Below the pieces are notes generated by a model that searched no databases, was not told the origin of the DNA, and saw only the letters and a list, made by a program, of their open reading frames with translations. From positions 1 through 64,000 of the forward strand of contig JANSLP010000158.1 of NCBI GenBank assembly GCA_029298735.1: DNA of 64,000 nt, read 5' to 3'. Made by a program: the position numbers and the translations under genes. How positions within the stretch are numbered: the stretch's first letter is position 1; each line of letters begins with the position of its first letter. Positions 28,590 through 39,999 of the stretch are shown here, one piece after another. The DNA is from Ophiostoma sp. CBS 140.51. Its lineage: Eukaryota; Ascomycota; Sordariomycetes; Ophiostomatales; Ophiostomataceae.

Positions 28590-31187
28590 ATGCCTCGCAA
28601 ATATTCCTTCGAGTCCTCTGGACCGGATGAACAGGAGCCTCTCGACAACTCCAACAACCGCCACCTCCAAACGACACAAACTCGCCAACAACACATCGAA
28701 CTCGAAGACGATCACGAGCCCTACTACGACGAACCACCACAGGCACCTGTCCACCAACACCAGCAACAAGCACAGTCGTCGCCACGTCAGGACCGCCAAC
28801 AACCAGCATACTACCCGCCATCCAGCTCTCGCACGCCGCGCAACCCAGCTTTTCACCCAGACAGCGCCTACAACCAGCTCGCCGCCCAACGGCAGTACGG
28901 TGGCGCCGCACCTATCAGAACAGCAGCCATTGCCAACGACCCGGCAGATCTTGTGTCGCCCATCTCGCCGCCAGCTCCCCCACCACACGGCGGCTCTCGC
29001 CAGGCCCAGGGCACGCCGTTGCCGCCGCCGTCCAACATCACACCGGGCGCCGACAACTTTAGCGAGTCTGCCGCGGGTGGCATGGCCGGTATTGCCTACA
29101 GTGTCGCCGATCGCAACCCGAGAGACAGCGGCGTCGAGGCCATGAGAGGCATCCAACCACAACAATCACAACACCAACAACAACCACAACAAATGCAGCA
29201 GCCAAACTACCAGGGCACCCCACCACCGGGGTACCCTCAACAGACATACCAGGCCGGACCCTATGGACCACCACAACAGCAGCAACAACAACAACAGTAC
29301 CGTGGATACAACAACGGCCCATACGATCAACCTGAACAGGGCCAGCTTTCACCCCAGATGCTCCGTCCCGCCTACGCAAATGCAGGTGGCCGCAGCGTCG
29401 ACAGAGACTCGCGGTCCAGCCTGCAAGGCCTCGGTGCTGCAGCCTACCCGCCAGGCGTCGGTACACCGGGATCACGCACACCATCACGGAGTCCTCACAG
29501 CAATTTCGGCGGCGATGTCTACACCGACAACCCGTACAACCGCTACTCCATGCACGACACATCCCTTGGCTTTGTCAACCCTAATGACATTGAAGACGAC
29601 GGCGACGACGGCCTGGAGTACGGCCGGAGCAAGAACGCAAGAACGTCAATGCTGAGCTTGGCCGGTTACAGCACAAAGAGCAGCCGTAGTGGGACTGCCA
29701 GTGGTGTGGTCGGTCCGGCAGCTGTTGGCGCTGCTGCCATTGGTGCCGCGGCGGCCGGAACTGCAGCGACTGCGGCCCTGGCTCACAGCCATTCGGGCGA
29801 CTACGCCCATGGTGCTGGTGGCATGATGGGTCCTCCCGACGGTAGCTTGGGTGACCGCGTTGCCTCATCAGGCGGTGCGCACTACAATGCTTTGAACAAC
29901 GGCGGTTCCGAATATGGCGGAGGCGGCGGTTCGGGCGGTGGCGGCAGCGGCCATGTGTATGACAGCGGTGCATACAACAACATTGGTCGCAGTGGTGGTG
30001 GTAGTGGTGGTGCCCCCGAGAAGTCTGAGTGGCTCGCTCAGCAAAGCCACAGCCGGAAGATCTGGAAGTGGACCATTATCATTGGTATTGCTCTGGCCGT
30101 CATTGCCGGTGTCGTCCTGGGTGTCGTCTTTGGTGTTGTCCTGAAGCACAAGAACGGTGGTGGCAGCAGTAGTAATGACTCGTCTGGCACCGCTTCTGGC
30201 GACACCGACAAGAACGGTGATCTCGGCCTCGACAGTCCCGAGATCCAGAAGCTGCTCAACAACAAGAACCTGCACAAGGTCTTCCCCGGCATCGACTACA
30301 CGCCCATCAACACGCAATACCCCGACTGCCTCGCCAACCCGCCGTCGCAGAACAACGTGACGCGCGACATTGCTGTGCTCTCGCAGCTGACCAACACGAT
30401 CCGCCTCTACGGCACAGACTGCAACCAGACAGAGATGACGATCCACGCCATCAACCAGCTCAAGATGCAGGACACGGTCAAGATCTGGATGGGCGTGTGG
30501 CAGGACAACAACCAAACGACCAATGCACGGCAACTCGCGCAGATGTGGGATATCCTTGACACATACGGCGGCGACCCGTTCAAGGGCGTGATTGTCGCCA
30601 ACGAGATTCTGTTCCGCCAGCAAATGACGACGTACGAGCTGTCGACGCTGCTCGAGTCGGTGCGCACCAACATGACCAAGATGAGCATCAGCCTGCCTGT
30701 GGCGACGTCGGATCTCGGTACCGTGTGGGACTCGACGCTGTCCGCGGCGTCCGACTACGTCATGGCCAACATCCACCCCTTCTTTGGCGGTGTCAATGCC
30801 GATGATGCTGCAGCTTGGACTTGGAACTTTTGGGAAACGAATAACGGCGCTTTCTTCAAGTCCGACAAAAGCAAGAACATTATCAGCGAGACGGGCTGGC
30901 CCAGCCAGGGCGGTACCGACTGTGGCTCTGGATCTACTGAAACCAGCTGCCCCGACGCGGCCGTCGCCGGCATCACGGAAATCAACAAGTTTTTGTCGAC
31001 GTGGGTGTGCGACGCGCTCACAAACGGCACCGAGTACTTCTGGTTCGAGGCGTTTGATGAGCCGTGGAAGATCCAGTACGACTCGGGCGATGAGAACTGG
31101 GAGGACCACTGGGGCATCATGGATGTCAACCGCAACCTGAAGTCAGGCATCACGATTCCCGATTGCGGCGGCGCCACAGTTTCATAA
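28590..31187 (+). CDS. btgC: Membrane-anchored GH17 glucan endo-1,3-beta-glucosidase, BtgC type
   Basis: A single-exon type II membrane protein of 865 aa. The N-terminal 480 residues are a cytoplasmic Gln/Pro/Ser-rich tail with poly-Gln runs (near 230-237) and a Gly-rich segment before the membrane. One transmembrane helix follows (about 491-517, starting WKWTIIIGIALAVIAGVVLG), then a Ser/Gly linker and the extracellular GH17 barrel. Catalytic residues are the acid/base Glu672 in VANE and the nucleophile Glu767 in ISETGWPS. It should cut or remodel beta-1,3-glucan in the cell wall. Length and order match the fungal btgC family (about 650-700 in Aspergillus); the tail is longer here. The start is the ATG beginning MPRKYSFES, directly after a CT-rich leader. 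Confidence 0.92.
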   Translation: MPRKYSFESSGPDEQEPLDNSNNRHLQTTQTRQQHIELEDDHEPYYDEPPQAPVHQHQQQAQSSPRQDRQQPAYYPPSSSRTPRNPAFHPDSAYNQLAAQRQYGGAAPIRTAAIANDPADLVSPISPPAPPPHGGSRQAQGTPLPPPSNITPGADNFSESAAGGMAGIAYSVADRNPRDSGVEAMRGIQPQQSQHQQQPQQMQQPNYQGTPPPGYPQQTYQAGPYGPPQQQQQQQQYRGYNNGPYDQPEQGQLSPQMLRPAYANAGGRSVDRDSRSSLQGLGAAAYPPGVGTPGSRTPSRSPHSNFGGDVYTDNPYNRYSMHDTSLGFVNPNDIEDDGDDGLEYGRSKNARTSMLSLAGYSTKSSRSGTASGVVGPAAVGAAAIGAAAAGTAATAALAHSHSGDYAHGAGGMMGPPDGSLGDRVASSGGAHYNALNNGGSEYGGGGGSGGGGSGHVYDSGAYNNIGRSGGGSGGAPEKSEWLAQQSHSRKIWKWTIIIGIALAVIAGVVLGVVFGVVLKHKNGGGSSSNDSSGTASGDTDKNGDLGLDSPEIQKLLNNKNLHKVFPGIDYTPINTQYPDCLANPPSQNNVTRDIAVLSQLTNTIRLYGTDCNQTEMTIHAINQLKMQDTVKIWMGVWQDNNQTTNARQLAQMWDILDTYGGDPFKGVIVANEILFRQQMTTYELSTLLESVRTNMTKMSISLPVATSDLGTVWDSTLSAASDYVMANIHPFFGGVNADDAAAWTWNFWETNNGAFFKSDKSKNIISETGWPSQGGTDCGSGSTETSCPDAAVAGITEINKFLSTWVCDALTNGTEYFWFEAFDEPWKIQYDSGDENWEDHWGIMDVNRNLKSGITIPDCGGATVS

Positions 31188-32055
31188 ACACAGTTGTCTT
31201 TTTGCCTGAACAAGAGAGGCAGCCTTATAATACACAAGTGGCACACACTGGTATACGTAATACGGGAGATGGTGGTACGGTGTGCATTTGTATAAAACCC
31301 TTTCTTTTGGTCTTTTGGATTTAGTCTTTTGGATTCTTTTGGTCTCGTCTTTTGATTTCCCCATTTCATTTACTGTCTTTGCCTGTCCTTTTCATTTGTG
31401 TTTTTTTGGTCTTGGATTTTTGGTACTCTACACTGTGGGTTTCTGCGTGCGATGGAGGGTTTGGCTCGACTCAACCCGCGGGGGCAGTGCAGCATACATG
31501 TTGCCGCTACATCTAAAAGAGCACCTTTTGTATTTTTTGTTATGTCTTTTTTTTCCAGCAAACAGCCAGCATAAAAGACTAGTACACTTTGTTGTTTTCC
31601 CATTCTGTATATAGCTTCTCTCTTTTTCACAATGGGTCACTCGGGCTCCCAAATTTTAAAGTATAATTGCATACAATAAACAAAAGTGGTCAGTAATACT
31701 TTGTAGCACACCGAATGAGCTAAAGTGAGAAGCCGTTGGATAAAACGGACAACGGTAAATTAAGGTACGCTATGTGGTTTTGCACCACCAAATTGGAGCT
31801 TCAATTTATCGTCTAAGAAATGACGTCACACAGAAATGTCGATGACTACGACAATCGTCCCACGGGCCTTTGTTCTTTTTAGTATATTGCTTTTTAACGG
31901 CACAATCAACCTTGCTTTGACTTTTCATTTCATCTTAAACTTGCCGTTTCGTAATGTCTGCCAATTCATTCTGTCGCGGCAATTGAGATATTACAAGCAA
32001 GACAATAACAAGACAATATACGAGACTAGACAACCCCACTCAAGTTCATTTCAAG
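31188..32055. other. 3' flank of the glucanase gene and promoter of the next gene
   Basis: AT-richer with CTTTTGG tandem units at 31303-31357, likely in the glucanase 3' UTR. No coding frame is supported. Confidence 0.5.
31303..31357 (+). repeat. Imperfect CTTTTGG(A/T) tandem repeat
   Basis: About five degenerate copies of a CTTTTGG unit spaced 10-15 nt apart, just downstream of the glucanase stop. Confidence 0.55.
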
Positions 32056-33270
32056 ATGGTTGAAACAAGACACGGCACTCGCACTACAGGTGCGTCAGAC
32101 GCGGCAGCAAGCAACAGCGGCACAAAGCAAGAGACGATGAAGGAGAAGCAGCCCGAGACAGACAACGCCCCAAAGGAGGACAAGACCAAGGACAGTACAG
32201 AGTCGACAGAGAAGCCCAAGGATGCGACAAAGGTCAAGGACGAACCGGCCGACGAAAAGGTCGATGCCAGCGCCGGCGACAAGCACAAACCTGCCGACCG
32301 CAGCCAATCTCCCGAAGATAGTCGCAAACGCCAAAAGACCGAAGCCGAGAATAGCGACAGCGATGCTAAAGTAAAGAAAGAAGACTTCCCCTCCGACAAC
32401 ACACCCACCATCCTAGAAAGAGGCAACATTTATTTCTTCTTCCGCGCCCGCGTCAACATCGACGAGCCCAACAGCCTCGACGACGTCGCACGGACGTATC
32501 TTGTGCTGCGGCCCGAGGTCAAGGACGGACATGGACACGGTAATAGCAAGGACGGCGACTGCAGCAAAGGCCATACACGGCTGCTAGCGCTGCCGAAAAA
32601 GGTCCTCCCGCGCACGGGGCGGGACCGGTTCATGGCGTTTGTGCTGGCAGCAGACGAGTCGTATGCGAACCTGCAAAAGGAATTTCTGTCGGGCAGCCAA
32701 GAGGGTGGTAAGGGTGGAGAAGACGATGACAACGAGAAAGACAAAATGGAACGGCACTTTCCGCCGGCGACAGCTTTCGGCGAGGGCGTCTACGCCATCA
32801 TCAGCACGGGTCGCGAGAGTCACTTGGCATACGTCCTGACGGTCCCCGAGAAGCTGGGCTCTGTGCAGCAGCAGCTGGGTCTGGTGCACAAGCAGGGCTG
32901 CTTTATTGTCAGCACCAAGAACCCGGCGTACCCGATGCCGGGTGGTGCCAAGATGGTCGGCGGCGGGCCAGACTATCCAAAGGAAATCAACAAGTCGTTC
33001 CGCAAGCTGCGCTGGGCACCTCTCCGTCCGGAGCATCTCGACTACGTCCACAGCCACATGCTGCTCGTCGGCGAGAGCAAGGGTGTGGAGCGCCTCCTGA
33101 ACGACGAGCATGGTGGACGGGAGCTGTCGGCCGAGCTGGACGAGCTGGCGGACGATGACCTGGACCGTATGCGCCGGCTGGGCAGCACGGAAGCTGAGGC
33201 TGTATTTGCCAGTCTGCACACCAAAGAACCCGAGGGCCAGCCGGAGAAGCTTTCCAAGGTGTTTGAATAA
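32056..33270 (+). CDS. Conserved fungal protein of the kind often labelled BTB domain transcription factor
   Basis: A single-exon protein of 404 aa. Residues 1-115 are Lys/Glu/Asp/Ser-rich and disordered, with nuclear-localisation-like clusters (RKRQK). The conserved part starts at ILERGNIYFFFRARVN (118-133) and runs through VARTYLVLRP, RLLALPKKVLPRTGRDRFMAFV, GEGVYAI, RESHLAYVLTVPEKLG, and LRWAPLRPEHLDY. I recognise this block as a widespread Pezizomycotina family that databases commonly call BTB domain transcription factor, although I see no clear BTB fold or DNA-binding motif. The function is unknown; nuclear location is an inference. The C-terminal end is acidic (ELADDDLDRMRR). Confidence 0.82.
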   Translation: MVETRHGTRTTGASDAAASNSGTKQETMKEKQPETDNAPKEDKTKDSTESTEKPKDATKVKDEPADEKVDASAGDKHKPADRSQSPEDSRKRQKTEAENSDSDAKVKKEDFPSDNTPTILERGNIYFFFRARVNIDEPNSLDDVARTYLVLRPEVKDGHGHGNSKDGDCSKGHTRLLALPKKVLPRTGRDRFMAFVLAADESYANLQKEFLSGSQEGGKGGEDDDNEKDKMERHFPPATAFGEGVYAIISTGRESHLAYVLTVPEKLGSVQQQLGLVHKQGCFIVSTKNPAYPMPGGAKMVGGGPDYPKEINKSFRKLRWAPLRPEHLDYVHSHMLLVGESKGVERLLNDEHGGRELSAELDELADDDLDRMRRLGSTEAEAVFASLHTKEPEGQPEKLSKVFE

Positions 33271-33513
33271 TGTGCCAGTGTAAAGAATATAATGTGTGCA
33301 AAGTATTCAAAAATAAATGTATCATTTAAAGCTGCTTGTAATGAAACAAACCCAAAGGAAAGGCACCAAAGGCCTTATTTTCGTATACATACAAAAGAAA
33401 ACAAACCGGTGACTGCACCTGTCCGCCGACAAGTTTAAGTTTATCGCACAAAACAGCGCCATCCAAAATCCAATCGGTTCCCAAAAACTACTGTGACGTA
33501 CTTGTACATTACT

Positions 33514-36500
33514 CTACCGAGCATTGAGATGCTGAATGGCAGTAAGCCACTTCTTCTCGTCTGCCTGGTCAAACCGCAGCAGCTTCCCCAGCACCGGCAC
33601 CAACTGTGCACGCAGCTTGTTGTCCTTTTGCTCGAGGAACTGCAGCAGAATCGTCTTGAGGTACATGGCATCTGCGCCGGCCGCTTGTGGTGTACCGTTG
33701 GTCGACCGCACGGATTCCATCGAGTTGCGGGATCCGTCGGCACCGCCACCACCAGGAGCAACGCTGGCACTCCGACCGCCTGCAGGTGACGGCGAGTTGG
33801 AGTGAAGACGGCCCGGCTGGTGCTGGCCCTTGGCGTCGCGCAGCAACTTCTCGTAGCGCTGGCGCTGCTCGTCGAGCACGCGGCGCTGGTCGCTGTTCTT
33901 CTTCTCGACCTCGCGCACTTGTTGTTCCGAGGCGTCCAGCGTTGTGCGCAGGCTCGAGACGGTGGCGCGCATTTCGTCGACTTCGGCCGCCGCCTTCTCC
34001 TCGACCTGCTCCAGCTCTTCACGCCGCCGCCGCCAGTCCTTTTCGCGCTGCTCGGCGTCGTCGCGCTCGTTGGTCAGCGTCTTGACCTGCCGCTCGAGAT
34101 CGCGCATCTTGCTGCGCAGGTCCTCAACCTCGCGTGCCCGGCGCCGCGCTAGCGTGTTGGACTCGTCCTCGACGCGGTCGCGGTCTTCAATGGCCGCGTC
34201 CATGCGTGCCCGCATGTCGCGCACCTTGCTGTCCGTCTGCTCGTTGACGTTGGTCAGCAGCTGGCGCATGCTCTCGGCGGCACGTGTGCGTTCAGTCAGC
34301 AGCTTCTGGCACTCGGCGAGCTCTTCGTCGAGCGACTCAGACTGCGACTGTGACTCGCGCAGCTGCACCGACAGCTCGGCCGTCTGGTCGCGCATGCTGC
34401 CCAGCAGGTTCTGGGCGTTGGTGTACTGCGACGTCTTGAGCGCCGCCTCCTCGCGCAGCGCGTCGTGCTCGCGCCGCAGCTTGGCCACTTCGTCGTCGAG
34501 CGTGCGGATCTGCGGCTGCACCTTGGCTAGCTCCTCCTGCAGCCGCTGCAGCTCGCGTGTCGCCTTCTCCTCCTTGGAGCTCAGCTCAATCTTGTCCGCC
34601 TCGGCGCGCCGCAGATCGCGGCCAGCCACCCGCTTCTCTTCCTCAAGACGCAGCTTCAGGTTGGTCTCGGTCGACAACTTCTCGCGCAACGACTTGAGCT
34701 CTGCCTCGCGGTCCGATGCCAGGCGCTGCGCCCGTGTCGTATCCAGCTTGGCATCCCGCTCTCTCTTTTCAAGGTTGCGGATCTCCGTCACCTTGTTCGC
34801 CAGCTCCTCCTTAGTCGTTTTGAGTGTGGCGGCCTCGGCACGCAGGCTCTTAAGCTCGGGTTGCGCCTTTTGTAAGATCTCGCGCAGCTCCACAAGGTCC
34901 TTGTACCGCGTCTGCGACAGCTGCTGGGCAGCGCCCAGGTCAGACTGCAGCGCCGTCGCCTTGGTCTTGACCTCGTCGTGCTCCTTCTGGAGTGCCTCCA
35001 GCTCGGCCTGCAGCTTGGTCGTCTGAGTCTCGGACGTCGACGAGGACGACGCAATCTGCTTCTCCAGCGCAGCAATCTGCTTGACCAGTTCAGCCTTCTC
35101 GCCCTCTAGGATCTTGATCTTTTCCTTATCCTCGACATGGTCTTGGCCAATGTTTACAAGATTCTCCCGCAGCGTCTCAATCTCCTCGCGCAGATCCTCT
35201 TCGGTCTTGCGCTGCTTCGACAGCCGCTCAATCTGCTCGTCCTTGGCGTCCACATCCTTTTGCAGTCGGGCCACTTCGGCTTGCAGCTCTGCCGTGTCTG
35301 GACCGTCGTTGGCGCCGCCCACAAGTGTGTGTTCTGACGTTTCAGACGGAGCGGGCTCCTCGGCGGCAGCCAAAGCTGCAGCTGCGGTCGTTGCCGCGGC
35401 AGCAGTAACAGCACCGGCGGCTCCAACGGCATTCTTCTTCTTTTTGTTCTTCTTCTTGTTCTTTCCAGAGCCTCCACTGCCCGTTTGCTGTTCGGTTGTG
35501 CTTGGTTCTGGGGTCGCAGCTGCAGCAGGGGTAAAAGCGGGTGTAGCGTTTGCAGGTGGCGCAGTGGCAGCGACACTCTTCTTGCTCAGCTCCTCCACCT
35601 TGGCGACCTGCTCGGCCTTTTCTTTCGTGAGTCGTTCGATTTCGGAGGTCTTGTCGGCAATCGTCTTGTCCAGCTTTGTCGCAGCAGTGGTCAGCGTCTC
35701 GACTTCGCGTGCCAGCTCGCTGTTGCGCGTCTCGGAGGCCTTAAGCTTTTCCTTTTCGGCGCCCAGCTCTTTCGCGGATGTCGACTTGGCTTCGGTGGAC
35801 TGGCTTTCGAGGGTCTTGAGCTTGGATTCGGTGTCTTGGAGGCGTTCGGTCAGAGTCGCAATCTCGGTCGTCTTCGTCTTGAGCTCGCTTTCGAGCTTCG
35901 AGGCGTCGGCAGTCGAGGCGGCATTCGAGGTCGCCTCTGCCTTGGACTCATCCAACTCCTTCGTGGCGGTCTTAACACGCTCAGCCAGCTCGCCGTTGGC
36001 CTCCTTAGCGGCAGACAGGTCCTCATTCAGCTGTTCGACTTGGCCCTGCAGCTTCTCGATCTCGGCGGATTTTTCGGCCGTCACGGCCTGCAGTCGTGGC
36101 ACTTCGCTGTCGAAGGAGAAGAACTCCTCGCCCTTGGCCTCGTCGGCGCTCTTCGTCTCATCCTTGGCCTTGGATGTCTTCTGTGTTTCCAACTCTTCCT
36201 TGGTCGAGTCGAGCTCCTTCTTGAGGTTGTTCTTGTCCGTTGTCACACTCTTGAGCTCCTCCAGAATCATCTCGCTCTTCAAGTTCAACTGGTTGAGGTA
36301 CTCAATAAGGGCGGCCGGGTCGCGGATCGAGGTCAGGGGGGTGTTTTCGCGGAGCGCGCGTTCGAACGGCTCAATGGCTGACACGCGGCCATGTGCTATT
36401 CTGTAGGAGCGTAGGAGGTCTGGGTACGTCTTCTCGAGCTTGTCGAGTTTGCGCAGACGCGCCTGGATTTCGGGAGTGAGCTCTGCTTTCGGTGCGGAAG

Positions 36501-37071
36501 TCGGTGCGCTCTTTGGATGTTCGTTCTCGGAGTTTATCGATTTCTCAGACAGCTTGGTTGCTGCAGCATCACTCTTTGGCTTCTCGCCATCGTCGCCTTC
36601 AGCTTCGCCCTCTACATCCTTCCCTTTGCCCTTGTCTCCCCCCTCTTTGCTGTCGTGTGCCCCCTCGGTGGCGGCAGGCGTGCCTGGTGTTGCCGAGCGC
36701 GGCGGCTCATCGCTGTCGTCGAGGGCAAATGCATCTTCGAAAACACTCGGGTCGACGCTGGGTACACCATCATTGGCAGTCGTGTCCTGGCTGGGCTTCT
36801 TCGTACGTGGGCGCCGTGAAGCTTGTCCATCACCACGCACGCTGCCGGTTCGCGAAACAGATGTCGATCGGCGGCTTGGTGATGCTGAGCCTGAGGATGC
36901 GCCTCCGTCGTTGACTCTCTGTTGGCGGGCCTGCTCCTCGGCAATGGTCCGATCGATAGCACCACGGATTCTCTAGGGAACAAAAATGTCAGCAAAGTTG
37001 ACGATACTCGACGAGAGCATAACCAACTCATTTTCAGGACGGCTAATCTCAAATCAACGTACCTGGAACAT
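33514..37071 (-). CDS. GRIP-domain golgin, coiled-coil Golgi protein
   Basis: Two exons: a 9-nt first exon (37063-37071, coding MFQ) and 33514-36972, separated by a 90-nt intron (36973-37062, donor GTACGT, acceptor CCTAG); the product is 1155 aa. The start reads MFQRIRGAIDRTIAEEQAR, which I recognise as the conserved opening of fungal GRIP golgins. Most of the chain is heptad-rich coiled coil rich in Glu, Lys, Leu and Ala, interrupted near 505-540 by a Lys cluster and an Ala-rich segment. The last 50 residues are the GRIP domain (YLKTILLQFLEQKD, LVPVLGKLLRFD, Trp near the end), which binds the Arl1 GTPase at the trans-Golgi. Role: vesicle tethering. The gene is head-to-head with lunapark. Confidence 0.93.
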
Positions 37072-37937
37072 GGTGGGCAGTCGTCTCTCTAAATGGGTTG
37101 CCGGTACTTCTTTTCATCAACTCGCCAAACCTGTCGTGCTTCTCGAGCTTCCGTCGGCGGAGATGCGACTTTCGCAGCCCTTATGATTCCATAAGACGAC
37201 GGCTGAGAGATGTCAAAAGATGCGAAAGTGATGGGTCGTTGCGCCAACGAGGCCGTTGAGGAATTCAGGTACAAGTCGGAATGGATGGGCCGGTCGACAA
37301 AGCAGTCTCGTTGTGAGAGGCTGCGATTCAGCAATGCGATCTGGCGGGATGTGTGTCCTGATGCCCTGTTCGGCGAAGTTGGAGGTTGAGGGAACAAAGG
37401 GTTATTATGGCCAGGTTTACTTTTAGAGTTGCTTTTTGCGGCGATGCTCTTCAGCCCTTTCCTTCCAGCGACTTCGTGTCGCCTTGTTGCTAGGACCCTC
37501 TTTCGCTCCTTTCTGGGACACAGACAGACAGGACAGGAACGTATGGCGTTACGTGGACACTAACCCCAAACTGAAAGCTCCAAGTGCCAAGAGCCCCTGC
37601 GAGGCCCCCTAAAACCAGTAGCTTAGTCATTTTGTGTCGCTGAGGTCACTCTCTTTCGATGTGCTGTTGCGTGTGACAAGGCAGCTTCGGTCCGCCCAAG
37701 TCCGACCCCCAAAGCCAAAGAGAACACCGCAGCAAAGCGTCATTCAAAACCAAGCTTCCCAGCTTCCTCTCCTCAGCTTCACCAACCCCGGTCGCCGTCG
37801 ACTTTCCCAACTCGCCCACCACGACAGACGGCAGCGACGACCATTTCTCTGTCTGCGCCGGTCGTCTGATTATTTCACCATTTTCTAACATATCGCAAAT
37901 TGTATTTCTCGACATTCTTTATCTTTAAACCGGCAAC
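37072..37937. promoter_or_regulatory. Shared divergent promoter of golgin and lunapark genes
   Basis: 866 nt between two opposite start codons. No coding frame is supported and no clear TATA box is seen, consistent with housekeeping genes. A pyrimidine-rich leader precedes the lunapark ATG. Confidence 0.55.
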
Positions 37938-39342
37938 ATGGTGTCATTATGGCCGTGGAAGGTAAGCTGATCTCGAGATCGCCCTCATGAAGCTCTCACC
38001 GTTCGATTGCTAACAACGTGCTTTCCCGCCGACTCCAGAGAAGCGATGACTCGCCAGCTTCATTCGAAAAGGTGCTCTCCGCCCTCGCCACCAAGATCGC
38101 CAACACCCAGGCCAAGCTCGACCGCACGCGAGCTACCTCGAGGCGCGCCCGCGTGCTCTGCACTCTCTACCTGACCTTTGGTTACCTTGTGTACGCCATT
38201 GTGCTCGTGCTCGTTGTGGGATGGAAGAACATGGGGCCCTGGGAGTGGTCCGGCATCGCTGGAGGGCCGGTTTTGTGAGTCCCCTAACTGCCACCAATAT
38301 ATCTAATCCAAGCTCTCGACGACCATTTTCTAACCTGTCTGCCTACAGAATCTACGCCACGCGCAAGGCACTTGCCGCCGTCTACAACTTCCGAATCGAC
38401 TCCCTTGCATCGAAGCTCAAGGAGCAGCAGGGCGAGCGCGCCAAGACGATCCAAAAACTCAAGGACGCCACCAAGTACGACTCGACGCTGCAACTGCTGG
38501 AGAAGTACGGCGGCGCTGAACCGAAGGCCGGCAAGGGCAAGGGCGCCGGTGGCGACAACAGCGGACAAGAAGGAAAGCGCGGCAGCAAGGGCGGTGCTGC
38601 TGGCGGCCCTGGAGGAAACCCTTCAACGCCCAACCGGACGCGCCTGCCGCCACCGCCCACAGCCAACATCCAGCACGGCGGCAACATCAATATTCAGACC
38701 CCCTCGTCAAAGCAGGGCACACCGCGTTCTGCTGCTGACGACACCTCGATTGTTTCTGCTCCTGGCTCGCCTGCTGGTGGCGTGACGGACCTGAGCGCTT
38801 CTGCTGAGTTTGCGCCCAACGCTTTCGGCCCTGACGAGGTTGCTGCTGTACCGCAGGTCACCGGCGGTCAGTACGCTGTTTCTGCACCCAGTGCTGGTGG
38901 TGGTGCCGCCGCCGTCTATGGCGAGTCCCACTGGTACGACCGCATCCTTGATGCTCTCATGGGCGACGACGAGACCGCTGCCAAGAACCGCTTCGTGCTC
39001 ATCTGCAGCTCCTGCCGCCTTGTCAACGGACAGGCACCACCGGGCACTAAGAGCCTGGCCGAGCTGGGCAGCTGGCGGTGCATGGGCTGTGGCGCTCTGA
39101 ACGGCGAGGCTGCCGAGGCCAAGAAGATTGTGCGCGAGATGCTGCAGCGGAACAGCAGCAACAGCAACAAGGTCACGGAGGTGGCCGACAGCGAGGCCGA
39201 GAGTGATAACGGCGACTCGATCGAGGCCGAGGTCGACCCCGAGACTATTGAAGTGAAGGAGGAAGAGGACAACCAAGTTGCTACCGGCAAGGACAGCACC
39301 AACACCAGAAATCTCCGGAAACGGGGCAAGAAGGCGAAATAA
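37938..39342 (+). CDS. Lunapark homologue, ER three-way-junction protein
   Basis: Three exons, 37938-37961, 38039-38274 and 38349-39342, separated by introns of 77 and 74 nt (GTAAGC and GTGAGT donors); the product is 417 aa. The first exon codes only eight residues (MVSLWPWK). A basic coiled segment (16-45) precedes two hydrophobic helices (about 47-69 and 77-92) that form the ER hairpin, then a coiled coil (KLKEQQGERAKTIQKLK). A Pro/Gly/Ser-rich linker leads to the lunapark zinc ribbon, Cys306-Cys309 and Cys331-Cys334 (ICSSC and RCMGC). The C-terminal tail is acidic and then basic. Lunapark stabilises tubular ER junctions. Length and order match fungal Lnp1 homologues. Confidence 0.93.
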
Positions 39343-39999
39343 GTTTGGTCAAGTCAAGGAGTTTGAGGAGTGATTAGACAGAGGATAGGGGGTACGGAGT
39401 ATTATATTATAGGTCGACAGTGTCTTTTTTCGATAGTGTCTGGTTCATTTCATAGCGCCCAGGGCTACAATCTGCATAGTTCTTTTGTTTCGTGTCAATT
39501 CATTTGAGTACACCACAGTCCGTGTCAGTCGAGTACCATGAAGATCACAGTGAAGAAGGTGGAACAGTTGTGTAGGTTCATGAGACGGAAGATGTCTCTG
39601 TCTGAATTATTATGTCTAAGATAGACTGTAAACGAATAAAGGACTTTGAGTTGTGAGAATCGAACCCTCCTGATTTTAATGCGCCATGTAAACAATCCCA
39701 AATATGTCGAGAATGTATGACAAAAGAAAAACAAATATCCAAAAAAAAAGTATTCAAAAAACGCCGTGTCCAGTTCATGAAACCCCAAAGAATGCTGCTC
39801 TGGAGCGAACTATTCTCGTGTCTTTCCAGCCCATTTGGTATCATAACGCCATGAAAATTATGTACAAGAATAAAAAATCACAAAACAGGTTTTGACTTGA
39901 AAAGTAAGGGCTGTGAAGTAGACGGAGATGACACACGGCTAATGTGAGAAGGTGAGGGTGAAAAAAAAAGAAATGGAGAAAGGCAGAGTGCTGAAACGC
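39343..39999. other. Convergent intergenic region
   Basis: Lies between lunapark (plus) and the bHLH gene (minus). AT-rich at 39530-39900 with A tracts. It should hold both terminators. No gene seen. Confidence 0.5.

Noticed and set aside
29868..31109. 413-codon minus-strand frame opposite the GH17 gene
   Set aside because: Antisense shadow; the plus strand has the catalytic motifs and membrane helix.
33944..36406. Long plus-strand open frames (360 and 441 codons) opposite the golgin gene
   Set aside because: Ser/Arg-rich shadows of the coiled-coil coding strand; no motifs, and the golgin frame has a full domain structure.
39630..39680. tRNA-like T-arm (GGTTCGATTC on the minus strand)
   Set aside because: The stem does not pair properly and no acceptor stem, D arm or anticodon arm could be placed around it.
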